Below, piece after piece: positions 1 through 11,600 of a DNA stretch of 64,000 nucleotides. How positions within the stretch are numbered: the stretch's first letter is position 1; the number at the start of each line of letters is the position of its first letter. A model generated the notes under the pieces. It searched no databases and was not told the origin of the DNA. It saw nothing but the letters and a program-made list of their open reading frames with translations. The translations under genes were made by a program, and so were the position numbers. The stretch lies in the NCBI GenBank assembly GCA_023897205.1, contig JAHWDD010000007.1:2728001-2792000 (forward strand). The letters run 5' to 3'. The stretch is from Exophiala sp. HKRS030. Its lineage: Eukaryota > Ascomycota > Eurotiomycetes > Chaetothyriales > Herpotrichiellaceae.

Positions 1-1845
1 TCAAAGGAAACAGTCAGACGCCAGTTCACGGGCAGGACCATGATTCCGGTCTCGTCTTTCAGGTTGCCCTTGACAGCCTCAGTCGAAAGCTCTACGTTGA
101 ACTCACGTCGCACGCCATTGATGGCATGGGTAAAATGAAAACTGTCCACTCTTTCCGAAAGCTTTTGTCCGATCCCATGAATGACAAGAACAAGATCAGA
201 GACTTGAGGGGTTTTGATTCTTGTTGGCAGGCACCACATGAAGCTCGCCTATTCCTGGTTGTAGCATCACCAGATTGAGACATGTATGCACCAACCTTGG
301 CGTGTGCTGCCTCTTCGCTGAGTTTGGGATTAGGATGTAGTTTCAACCATGCTTGTCTGTCAAAGCCACGTACTATAGCAATGCCGATTTGTCTCCCCTT
401 TCGTATGGAATTCAGTGGTCGTCGATTCTGTTTCGAGGAGGGAGTAGACTCGGCCGCAAGATTTGTGCATTGCGAGAATCAACATAGACAACACTGTAAT
501 TTGCGAACAAACGCTTCGTCGAGGGTTTCCTAGGGTCTGCAGCGACATTTGCTACATTCTCTGGTAGTTGCAATATGGGGTTGTCTTGCGAATCCACCCC
601 ATTTGTCATTGTATCGGGCTTCAGATCAGTTGCAGTCGAAGGTCTGCTCTGCTGTACCTCATCCGGCCACAATCTGTGCACCACTTTAAGTTCAGCATCC
701 GCTCCATTGTCAATACAAGCCTGGAGTTCTTCCTGATAGTGCGCTGCATATGGCATCATATACTCGTAACCAATCTCCAGACGATTCGCGACGTCTGCTG
801 GCACTGGTGACATGGTATCTTTGTAAAACCATGTGGCTCGTACGACGTTGGAAGTATCATTGATGGGTGACCAGTATATAGGTTTCATCACTAGATCTGG
901 AAACTCCACCAGATGAAGTCGAGAAATACCCACAGGTACGAAGCTTTTCTGCTCTGTGTCATGGTCCTTCTCACATCTTCGCCGGTCCGACCTTTGGGAT
1001 CGGCTCTTGTCTTTCTTCACATTTTCTACTCCTGCAGTCTCGTTTGATTCATCTGACGAGAATGTGGCATCCCCTGTCATAGTGGCAAATGTTGAACGGA
1101 TATTGCGTCCACTTGGTGCACGAGCAAAAGGTCGACCACTGATGTCTGATTCGACTCCAGAGAGCTTTGCAGGTACGGCTTGCGGAACCGAATCAAGATT
1201 CGAAGGTCTGGAGAAGGATTCCCGACTTGCTTTTCGCTCTCTTGATATGTGACGAAATGGGGAGAAATGTCTCTTGTGTTTGGATAATTGCCGTTCCATT
1301 TCTTGAGCCTCTTCAAGGTTCTCGGACTGCAATTCCGTTATGTCCACCGGGTTGGAAGCCCCAATGTTCCCAGGCCTGGGAACATCTAGCATAACTTGTG
1401 ACTCCGATTTTGTATTCATTCTGGCAGACTTCTTATCACGATCAGACGCTTGGCCAGTCTTTCCAGGCGATGTAGATTCTGCAGTTTCGATATCCGAAGA
1501 ACGACTCCTGTGCCGAGACTCGGCAAGCGTCTTCGAGCCACCTAGAACTTGATTTCTGGAGTTCCGCCTCTTGTCTTTTGAACCACCGTTCCGGCCACTC
1601 TGCATTGATTGCCATGCTTCCTCTAATGCCGCGTTGTCCCTCACCGAGAAGGGTTGTGGTGGCAGGTCCGAGGTTCTCCCCGATGATATTGGTGGTAGGG
1701 GAGAAAGGGGATCATCGATGGGAAGAGATGATGTATAGAAGAATTGTGCCTTTACTCTCGGTATAGAAATATCATCGTCTCCTGCTGAGTCGGAGTCGTC
1801 GTGTAGGGCACAGGTTGGCCCGTAGGTATGAGTGTTTTCTGGCAT
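1..1845 (-). CDS. DDHD-type phospholipase (phosphatidic-acid-preferring PLA1 family), 5' part, frame broken twice
   Basis: The gene starts at 1845 and runs off the left edge. The N-terminus (about residues 1-300) is Ser/Arg-rich and disordered. It is followed by a WWE-like segment (HLVEFPDLVMKPIYWSP, then WFYKD) and the conserved block KGRQIGIAIVRGFDRQAW. Near the edge comes DLVLVIHGIGQKLSERVDS, the family's GxGxx lipase-type region. The DDHD metal-binding domain would lie outside the window. Known relatives are yeast YOR022C and animal DDHD1/2, which deacylate phosphatidic acid or related lipids at internal membranes. The frame is lost at the GGG run 440-442 and again at the GGGG/TTTT run 208-215. 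One extra base at each restores the conserved blocks, so I read both as base-calling losses rather than introns or a pseudogene. Family assignment is by remembered motif pattern. Confidence 0.75.
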
Positions 1846-2613
1846 TATGGGCTTAGAACGTTGTCCTAAGAAGAGGACGATTTCAAGGGGAAAGGCAAGA
1901 CATCAGCCACAAATCACAGAGTGAAGTGTACCACATGATTACACCATGAATGTCTGGAGGAATGGGGAGAAGCGTTCGATAGGAAAGACGTGGCCCAGGC
2001 AGATAAAGTTGTGGGCGAATTGAACATCGGAAGGAATATGGTAATGGAAGTGACGTAGCCATTTCTAGCCGTCAGCGTCTGTGGTTAGGGAAGATTACCT
2101 TTTCTGGCCATCCCCCTGCATTTGGCGATGGGCCGAATACGAGCAAAGCAAGTCCCAGGCAGCTTTATCAAAAGTGTATTCCGTAGATAGATAGCGATGC
2201 CACTTTTCTAGCTGCATCAACTGCGCTCAGCCATCCATGGTATCACTGATTTTCAAGTGTACTAGAATAAATATACAATGACGTCTATCTCAAAGGTTGC
2301 CAATCGCCTCGTCATGGTCATTTCGTTCTTTCAGATTCCGCGCCATTGCGCTGTTCACATCGGCCTTGCCATCACACAACCATGCTCAAGCTCGAGTCCA
2401 AGCTCGCATCTTTCGTACCGTTTACCTATTATCCCTTCCTTCGCGAGCATAGAATGGTAGCTTCCCACTTCCGCTCTATGTCCATATTTCTTTATCTTCG
2501 AGGAACCACAGCTGAAAGTGGTAGAAGGACTTATGCTTGAGTCATCGCCTCTCAACCACACCGTCCTCTTTGCTCTCCAGCTTTTGCTGTGACTTATTAC
2601 CCGTTGATTTCCT
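1846..2613. other. Intergenic: DDHD-gene promoter and vma16 3' flank
   Basis: I see no conserved reading frame on either strand. The half next to 1845 is the upstream region of the DDHD gene and the half next to 2614 is the 3' flank of the V-ATPase gene. Short open frames around 2278-2540 show no family resemblance. Confidence 0.5.
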
Positions 2614-3442
2614 TCATTGAAATTCTTCAGCTTTGGCAGTAACCAGTAGGCCGATAATGAGGCCGAAGAGACCCAAGACACTGGAGAAGATTTCGATGAC
2701 CAGAACCTTGACGAACATGCTAGCATCAGCCGCATCCGCCAAAGCGGCACTGCTACCGTTGATACCGACACTGACGCCGCAGATGAGATTGCACATGCCC
2801 ACTGTGAGGCCTCCCCAGAACAAAGCATAACCAGTGTAGTAATTCGCCCCAGAGTATAGCTTATCTTCGGGCACCATGGCCAATTTAGAAGCGAATACGA
2901 TCGACATGATGACACCGTAGATGGCGACGACTTCGCAAAAGATGATGGAGATCAAGTTCTTCGTTCGGATTCGTGGTGCTTTGACGCCACCACCGAGAAT
3001 GGAGGTTCCTGTAATGAAAATGCCCCTGCAAGGAGAAATGGTATCAGAGCTGATTTCGTAGAATGCGGCCCCCATCTGTGCAGGTTGCGAAATTGCCGTG
3101 TGCTCCCATTGATTCAAACTCACCATGCTGCGCCCACGACTGACAAGCCTATACATAAACCAATTCCAAGATCTGCCCAGGCGTACGGGGAAACTGTCTC
3201 GAGAAATTGTCCAACCTGCGATTCAGTCATCAGTACGTATTCCCATCGATCGAGTCCGATCCGTGTGCTGTCGACATACGTTGAAAAGTTCTCCTTCGCC
3301 GTGGAAAAGCATATCTAACAAACATCACCGTTAGAAGTGTTGACTATACACTTGTCAAGGAATCAAAGGCGAGCGAGTACTCACATAGTCCAACCACGCC
3401 GAGAGCGGCGGTGGCGCCACCAGCAGGATATATGAGACTCAT
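2614..3442 (-). CDS. vma16: V-type ATPase proteolipid subunit c'' (Vma16)
   Basis: There are four exons: 3385-3442, 3280-3314, 3124-3215 and 2614-3025, all with GT-AG introns, giving 198 residues. The protein has the proteolipid layout with a short N-terminal segment and four further hydrophobic helices. The block [19 protein letters not shown] and [13 protein letters not shown] carries the conserved membrane glutamate, and [20 protein letters not shown] is also typical. Subunit c'' is part of the rotating proton-binding ring of the vacuolar ATPase. The start codon is set by the conserved fungal beginning MSLIYP and by correct phase across all introns. It ends about 770 bp from the DDHD gene start. 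The closest alternative, subunit c, is about 160 residues and lacks this N-terminal helix. Confidence 0.9.
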
Positions 3443-3952
3443 CTTGAGATCCCACGGAGAGCCTTAGTCCTTAATGAAATGCTGTCGACTCAGTGGAGGA
3501 TTGGCTACAGCAGTGGGAAGTATCTAAGTCATTGAGCTTGCAGCATTCAAAGATGAGAGGGCGATCCCCAGCAGTGGCAGGCCGCAGCTCAAGATCCATC
3601 TTCATTTGCTTAGGGAAGGTTTGCCGAAGACGGGAAATTGATCTGCCAGAATCTAAGTAGCCAATAAGATTATCAGCCAGAGCTATTGACACAGACCAAA
3701 GTCTATCCCCATCCACAGCAGAAAGCACGATTGATCAGTGTTGTCTACTGTAAGTGTGCTACCACTACAAGACTCGCTGCTCAGTCCTCAAGAACATAGA
3801 TGGTCCGAATTTTTGTAGCAAACTCTACTTCCAATTTTTGGAAGTTTCATCGGAAGGACAACCGAGCCCTAGTTACTACCTAGCATTGCTTCGTTCATGT
3901 CTCATGAAGCCATCAGTCATACGTCGTGTGCCATCTGTGGTTCACTCATCCT
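3443..3952. other. Intergenic: vma16 promoter
   Basis: This stretch holds the upstream region of the V-ATPase gene and the 3' flank of the large gene ending at 3953. I see no gene or repeat. Confidence 0.45.
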
Positions 3953-6900
3953 TTATTCGATTGCTTTCCATCGATTGATATTGTTCTGAATCTCGGTGCT
4001 TCTGTCCACCCCAGCACTCATGTCTTGCTCTAGACGCCTATGCGTTTCCTGGCAATGATGCTCTGTCTCAAACCTGAGCATCGCCGCAGACTTCAAGCTT
4101 TCAAAGTCATTCCGGTTCACTGCGTTCAGGAATATGTTCCTCATACGAGGGCTATACAGTTGACAACTGATGCCCTTGAGAACCTGGCTTCGCCGTCGTG
4201 GTGGCACTTGAACGAGTGATTTACTGACCTCTCGTGCGATCGGCCGATTCACAAGCGGCCACACGAAGTCCATGTAACAATCTTCACAAATGGTCAATTC
4301 AGGAAGATCGTGGATATGATGCCAGAATGGTGTGTCCAGCATCGTGTCCCGCGCACATTCCCTATATCGGCAATAACTCCGTACATGGTCCACGAAGGCT
4401 TCGATATCCTTGTCCTGGAGATAGCCTTTGCTCTGCCTGCTTGCCAACTTGTCCAAATCTGAGATGATATCAAGAAAGTGGCGGCTGCTCGTATTCAACG
4501 TGCAGACTTTCTCCTTGATCAGCGTGCTTCCTGGTCTGTCGAAAAGCTTACAGTCCAGGAGTTCTGGAAAGATCATGTCAAGATTCCGGACACAGGATGA
4601 ACAAACGTCAAAGCCTTCGACAGGTCGCTTCGTTCTCGGATCTGTCAGATGATACCACCTTCTTATATCACTTTGAGATCCCATGCACTTGCGTGTTTGT
4701 GGGGGAGGTTCCGCAGTGATTTTCCACAGCAATCTCAGTTCTGGCCGCGTTTGTCTCATGGTCTGCAACCAAGCAAGCCGAAACCATGGTTGACCCATCG
4801 TGCAAGCCACAGGCCTTTGATCTTGCGAGAACCTAGGCACCAAGTGACTTCGCAATGGAGAATTTCCCAAGATTTTCGTGCATGTTGGACAGAATTGAAC
4901 ATTGGCCAAGTCACGAATCGTATACCAATCATGATAGCCTGCTACAGGCTTCGGACGTGAGCATACTGGCAGTCGTGCAATGATCTTTGCCAGGTCATCA
5001 TTGTACTGGTAAGGCTGTGCGGTTGTGAAAGATTGCTGAGGTTGAACATACTGTGGTTGTTGGGATGGAGCCAGGTTACTTGACTGTGCTCGGAATGGTG
5101 CCGGTGGTCTGTGTTGATCAGGAGAGTACGAGTATGACGCGGATCTGGATGACGCTGAACGTGGAACTTCGATGTGGATAGGCGATTGTGCAGATTCTTT
5201 AGGTAACACATGATCATCGTGGATGGCATAGGTTGTGGTACGAATGCTCGGGCCACCGTCTCGAGATACATACGAGTTGTGACGCGATACAGGTGCTGAC
5301 GGTGGAGGAGATGGGATAGCCCCTTCACCCAAGGTTGGTGAGGCCTTCCTCGATCGCTGTCCACTTGTTGGCCAACTCTGTGAGCTACTGCTCGGAGTGT
5401 CGACCGAGTTTGAAGTATTTGTCCGTGAAAGACTTGGAATAACCTTTGAAGCAATCGACGCCCCAAGGTTGCAACACCAAGAAGGGTTGTGTGTGCTTTG
5501 AAATCCTTGAGCCGTCCGTCATCGGCCGAGGGTGGCCTGGAAGTATGTGTGGGTGCTCTCCAAGTCGGAGGTGGCTCGAAATAGTCGCGAGATGGACCAT
5601 CACCACGCGGGGTTCTCGGTGGACTATGGGGTGCAGAGTTCAGAGGAGATGTAGGCCGGGATTGATGAGCGCTCTTGTTGGCTCGCTTGGATTCATTTGC
5701 CGCGAGTGCTTTCGTAAACATGTCCTCGAGAACCTTGGGGTCTTTGGAGGGCTTTTGAGCCGAGACAGGACTACGGACAGGCTCATTTCGTTGAGTTGGG
5801 TCTGGGGAATCGTAGTCCCTGCTGTATCGGTTCCGATCAGTCTTCTCCTGGAACTGAGGGCGCACATGCGATGATTGTGTCTCGGATGGCCTATCTCGTG
5901 TCGAACGAGAGCCTCTGCGTGATCGTGCTCGATGAGCAGATCTCCGGTCATCACTTGAGCCGTATCTCCGACCATGTCCTTCTTCAGCAGAAGATGTGTA
6001 GGGGGAATCTGTTGTGGTACGAGTAAAATGTCTTGCAGATTGGGGCTGTCCCGTAGTGTCCAAGCGGGGAGACCGTGCACGCTCTTGCACTGGTTTGGGG
6101 TTTGAGGCGGCGTGATGCTATCTGCGTCTGTATAGCTGTAGTGGCCATACCCACCTTCTGCTGGTCCACGACTTCGGTGGCGACGTTCGTTGCGGCGAGT
6201 GCCTGATTCGGGACTTCGGCGGCGAGTAGATTTAGACCTCTTGGAAGGCTCCGTGTCTTCACGTTCGTAGTGGGACGGATTAGGTCGACCTGGTCTGCTA
6301 CGACTTCTATCACGATGCCTCCTTGACCTTGATTTGTGATCTGAGTCACTGCTATCATGCAAAGGAGCCCTCGACCGTGGATGGACTGAGACTGGACGTT
6401 TGGGTTGCTGGGCATCCAAAGGGGAGAGTAAATTGTCTTTGGGTTTCGGGCGTGGGGTGAGGGCCTCACCTAGCATCGAGGCGGTCGAAACATGAGCATA
6501 GGGTGAAGGTGCACGCCGAGGTTTATGGCGAGTATCGTCAGGGCCTTGTCCCAGATCGGTGTGAATACGAGAGACCTGTGGCCTGGCTCTTGAAGGATCC
6601 TGATCTTTGAGCTGGGTAGTAGACTTTGAACGATGCAGAATTTCCGGGCGGAGGGATTTTGAACCTTGATTATTCGTATCAGAGGCCTTCTGGGGAGAAG
6701 GCTGAGGCTGGGATTCTTTGTGGCTTGAGGGAATGAAGACAAACCTCGTCTCTTTATTAGAGAGGGAGGGAGTCTTGGGTTCCTTTTCGTCAATGGAGGA
6801 ACTGTCCGGGGTCAACTCGCACGGTTTGTCGGCGGCAGGAAGTTTGGTGTGCTTGCTGTCGTCCGAAGTGAGATTGTCGAGGATGATGGGATATTGATCG

Positions 6901-7025
6901 ACTGCCCCCCGACTGTTGGCGCCTTGGTTGTCAGTCTTTAGCGACTCGAGGGGCACACGCGTAGCACACTCCTTTGCCAGCGAGACATCTTCATCCTCTA
7001 CAAGAGGGGATGGCGGCCACTGCAT
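3953..7025 (-). CDS. Large Ser/Arg-rich protein with cysteine-pair C-terminal domain, function unknown; two frame breaks
   Basis: I read one intron-less gene of about 1024 residues from 7025 to 3953. Residues 1 to about 640 are low-complexity, rich in Ser, Pro, Arg and SR dipeptides, with phosphosite-like SP/TP motifs. The C-terminal third is folded-looking, with spaced Cys pairs: FCPTC (about 713-716), CSSC (809-812), CRYREC (886-891) and CEDC (914-917), plus paired Trp/His. This suggests structural zinc binding. The frame slips at the GGGG run 6097-6100 and the CCCC run 5461-5464. One added base at each gives a single frame, and the total length then becomes a multiple of three. I do not recognise a characterised family. 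Similar RS-rich fungal proteins are annotated only as hypothetical, and a nuclear or RNA-linked role would be speculation. Confidence 0.7.
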
Positions 7026-8089
7026 CTTTGTCGCGAGTCCCTCGACTTAGGAAGAGTGTAGGTGATCATGTAAACATGGCCAGGAAGAGACGGGCCGAGC
7101 CTTAGGCGTTGAAGTCGAGCGGGGTTGGAGCAGTCGGGAAGTTTTAGAGTGCTGAAAGACAAGGTGGGATGGGAGAATGAACAATGCCAGTCCGGCTAGG
7201 ACGGAGTGCTGGTGTCAAGGACGTGGATAGACAAACCTCTGATCCTTTGGCGGGGAGTTAAGCCATAAACTTGGTTGGTCTAGGCGTTTGAGTGATGGAG
7301 ATTGAAACCCGTTGCAGGAAACGCCGGCCAGGTGGGAGGACTGTCGAGCAGAACCAAAATGCGATGAGGACTTTGCAATTGCCACGGAAGCAGAGGAGCC
7401 AGGTGGGAGAAAGAGTGGATTCAGACACGTTGATGGAAGGACAAGAAGGCGACGCAAGCGACAGATGTAAGTCGTCTTGGCCCAAGACTCGGAGTGGAGA
7501 ATGGTAAGAGCAAGAGTGCAGGAGAAGGATTGACGAGTGCAAAGGTGAATGAGGTCAGGGTGTGGTGTGTGTTTCGAGAAGGAGGTGGTTGAGATTCGAG
7601 TGATAGAGTCTAGAATGAGTGAAAAGGACAGGAGGTTTGTGTTTGTGTATGTGTTTGAGGATATGGATGTTGTGGCAGCGGCGTGGTGGTTTGGAAGCGG
7701 TATACGGAGAGAGAGACGGAGAATTTGGAGAGGACGTTGGAGTGTGTGCCAGTATGGTCTGTTTCTAGTCAGTGGTCTGTCACTTCTGTTTCGCAAACAA
7801 CTTACCTACGGAGTAGTTAGTACCAGACATCTGTAGCCAGTCACTGCTGCGTAGGATGTGGCACTGGTGTAAGAAGAATCAAGATGCAGAGTTTGAACGG
7901 GCCGTGGAAGCTGCAGGTTGACACAGCCGAGAGCATGGTGTTTGTGTTTTGCAGGATGGCTCAGGACCCAGGGCTCAGGGCTCCCGGCTCAGGACTCAGG
8001 ACTCAGAAGTTAGTTGCATATCAGAGTCGATGTTTGAGGCGAAAGTGGAGAGATGAGATGTCACCGAGTAATGATAATGGGATGTAGGG
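7026..8089. other. Upstream region of the 3953-7025 gene
   Basis: This is G/A-rich on the + strand (pyrimidine-rich in the sense of the minus-strand gene), as expected for a fungal promoter and 5' leader. Open frames here on both strands look like composition artefacts. A short imperfect repeat of GGCTCAGGACTCAG type sits at about 7965-8005. One copy of the 9-mer TACGGAGTA is at 7807-7815. Confidence 0.4.
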
Positions 8090-8640
8090 TGGTGGGAGGG
8101 ATGGATGATGGATCGAACAGGGCAAAAGGCGGTGGGAGACGACAAAGGCAAGGGCAAGGGCAGGGATGAGGCTGCGGTAAATTTGACCTTGACTACGGAG
8201 GTATGTACCTACAGACCTAACTACTCCGTAGATACCTGAATGACTTGGCTGACTGGCTACCCTGTAGACTGTGCTGTTGGGTAGTTTAGCCTCTATACTC
8301 GGTACTTGGGTAGCCTGGAGGCCCCTAACAGGTATGGTATCTTCTTACTATGCAAGTTACCGTAATTTGGGCATCTGCTCGTGTACCTACCGTGACCCTG
8401 CCTAGGTACCTAGAATGTACGGTACCTACTCCGTAGAGACCTCTGCCTAACGCCTGTACGCCGTATTGTACGTGATACTGTACACTCCAAGTATACCTGG
8501 TAGATTCTGAGGCCTAGCCAAAGTACTCTACCTACAAACCGGTGATTGCCCAGTTACCTTAGCATCGACTACTCAGGTACCAAACAAGTAAGGTACCCAA
8601 CAACGGTAATATGTACAGTACGGAGTAGTCTTGACACCAA
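8090..8640. repeat. TACC/GGTACC-rich intergenic tract with clustered TACGGAGTA elements
   Basis: The tract is dense in short words such as GGTACC, TACCTA, CTACTCCGTA and their complements, with stops in all frames. Exact TACGGAGTA/TACTCCGTA copies lie at 8222-8230, 8427-8435 and 8619-8627. Similar word content recurs around 19050-19260 and 21880-22180. No open transposon gene, terminal inverted repeat or target duplication is visible. Confidence 0.5.
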
Positions 8641-11600
8641 AAGCCTCAAGCCTCAAGTCTCCCCCGCACAACTGACGATCCATGGCGCTCCTTGGCACAC
8701 ATTATGAATGTCTTTTTGGCTGTTGGATTTTCACGCCACCAACGACCAACCAGCTACTTACATTTGAAACTCTTTGTCTACGCTTTCTTCACCTACTCCA
8801 TACAATCCACAGGCGACACGCTATACGCTACAGGCCACACTCAACAGAGTGCAAGCTACAATCCACGAGCGGCGCTGACGACTTTTGTGCAGACGGCCCC
8901 TCGCGCCCCTCGGCCGCTGCGGCCCTTGGTCCCTGTCCCTTGCCATTTGACCCACTCAACCGTTTCCGTTCCTCTTCCTCTTCTCTCCATCAACTTAATT
9001 CCTCTTCATTTGTCACACACTTACCAAACCCTCTTAGGTGCCTCTAGTCCAAGCCTGCGCCTTGCTGCAGCTTGACGAAACTTGTGCATCTCATCCTTGG
9101 GTGCTTGCGAAGCCCGAATCCTTCACAACCCGTGCCGCCACAACCCACTCAGACGATTCAAGTTCGACCTTCTCCCTCACCGAGTACTCCGTAGTCCGTA
9201 TATTGCCTGCCGCGGCACTACAGCACTCAGGCCAATGCCCTTCCCCGCCGACTGGCTTACGTTGAATGCCTTTCTCACGCCAGCGATCCTTCTGCCAAAC
9301 TAAGGTGGCACATTCACTTCGAATCTTACCGTGCATAAAGTACGCTGACTCCCTCTATCTACGCTTGACCGGTTGACCATGCTGACTAGGTCCTTCAATC
9401 TCGAAATAACCTGTCGTCCAGCTGCCACATGTGCTGAGGTGGCGACAGCCTACTGCAGCGACCAAGCTCTGTCGTGGCAAGACAAAAGACCGGTACAAAG
9501 TCCCAAAAGCCCAACTCGGTCTTAGACCCTTTCCTTCGGGTATCAAGTCCACTATCCTCCTCACGTCAACCACTCACACGTGCAGAGTGCCTGGATTCCC
9601 TGGAACCGATCCTCAACTCGCAAGCTGCCACACAACTCAGTAAAGTCACAACACTCGTACACCTGTCCTGGGCCAAGCTTGGTTCGCCGAAGCTGTGGGC
9701 GCGGCCTTGAGAAGCGCAGCGTTCTCAACCCATCATGCTCATGGTGGCTGAAAATGACCCTGTCTAGTCTATCTAGGGATTTCTCGGTCTCTGCCCAAGC
9801 CTCATTGGCAATAAATCAATGTCAGCCGTCGTGTCACCTGTCACTGTTTTATCTTGGGTCACCAACATCATTCAAATTCAACAAAACAAAAGTTTCACGA
9901 CGGTCTACAAGAAGTATGCAACATTTTTGCGTGCCACAGGCATTCAGTCATGGTTACTCCAAAAACTTTCTGCTAGGACCTGTTGCCTCATACGGTGCAG
10001 TTTCGTCTGGAAGACTACGCATCCTGCCATCTCTACCACAATCTCACAATCTCTGCTGCCCGTAAACGTCCTGGGATACACAGATTATACGAGTAGGGTA
10101 TTGGGCGTATTCGAGAGCAAGTCAAGATACCTTCACAAGGTTTGACCATTGCTGACCGGTTCTGGAATGTTCCGGTTCAAGGTTTGTCTATCATTGCTGT
10201 CGGGCGCTGCTTCAGCCGCCTCTGCCGGAACAGGCCCAAGATCTCGCACTGTCTGCACATCATTCCACAGCAATCGCTCCCTCGGTGTAGCACGGGTAAC
10301 GCGCGATTTTGAGCCTCAACATCTGACATCATGAATCCCAGTTGCCCATGTTTGCCCATGATCAGTTGTCATTATGCATGTTCTCGCGGTGCCCAACTTC
10401 GGTGTTTATCAGGGATGTAAACCTCTTGTCTTCCTTGATGCCTGCCGAGAGAGACATGAGATAGATCCATTGAGCCACACCTAGCCTGCGATTCGTGATG
10501 AATGTGAGGGAGCACTGAATTCGGATCAGCAGCTCTGTACGACATTGTTCAACGGTTAGTGGTGGGTGGTCCAACTGGCCAGAAACTGTTATTATTGTTG
10601 ATGCTTGTTCGCTTGTGTTCGGGTCGATCGCTTCGATTTCATCCAGCAAACTCCGGGGAGGCGCAACACCATTGAAACTCTTGCATTTTCATCGTTTCAG
10701 CATCCGTAAAGAGGTTTCAGCCTCTCAACAGTATCCTGCTGATGCACCAGGGGATGTTATCATTGTTTGAGACGTTCTGAACCCCTCCTTCAAGCAAAGG
10801 GCGGACCGATGCTTGCTTGTGAGCTTGACTGGGCAAGAGTGCTTCGTGATGTATAGCCACCGGAAGCATTTCCTCCTGTTGTCCTTGTGGCTTTTGCAGC
10901 ATGGCTCAAGTCCCTTTACAGTCCGGGTAATCCCTCCACGGAAATCGACTTAGTGGACTCTCCAATGCCATACAATGCGGAATATGCTTGCAAATGATTA
11001 GTGTGCCATTGCAAGTCAGCACCAAGCAGCATTGATTGCTCGTATTCAGCGTTCCGGTCAACCATCCGCATCCTGTATCCTTGATAGAGAAAGGGCCATG
11101 CACTAACGGTTCCGAAATAGACCTTACTCGGTTATTGGACAGACAGATCAGCAGACCATTCTCGTATTCTCTTCGCCCTTTTCAGGCCTGGTGAGAGGGT
11201 TCCCCTCATTGCAAAACAACGGGATGACCCTCTTGTCAGTCTTGGATCCATGCCGCCAGGCAAAGCACATGGGTGATGCAAATCATCGTTCTTCAGGAAC
11301 GCGGTCGAGAAGCTGACTTTGTCAGAGCCGCATCTGTTGTATGGAGTTGTTCATCGAACATGTTACATTGCATCCCGCCAAGTCGTCTCATTTTACCACT
11401 CGTCGGCTTCCTGGCGCGCAAGGCTAAAAATTTACTACAGCAAATGCAAATAATACCTGGTGGGACATATAATAGAAGGCCGCCAAATCCGGCGCAGCAC
11501 TTGAACGCCGTAGCTGGCTAAGTAAGTCGCGGCACATTGGTGTCACTTGAGCAAAAAGCAGACATCACCGAATAGTTAGAAAGTGATGCTCCGAAGTAGA

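Noticed and set aside
8090..8640. Transposon remnant or RIP-mutated repeat
   Set aside because: No terminal repeats, no transposase fragments and no strong AT bias or TpA excess visible by eye.
8682..9075. Overlapping plus-strand frames of 121 and 127 codons
   Set aside because: Pyrimidine-driven composition, no conserved motif and no supporting splice partner; more like a leader or spacer.
10362..11103. Minus-strand frames as exons of a gene
   Set aside because: I could not join them through plausible GT-AG sites into a protein with recognisable features.
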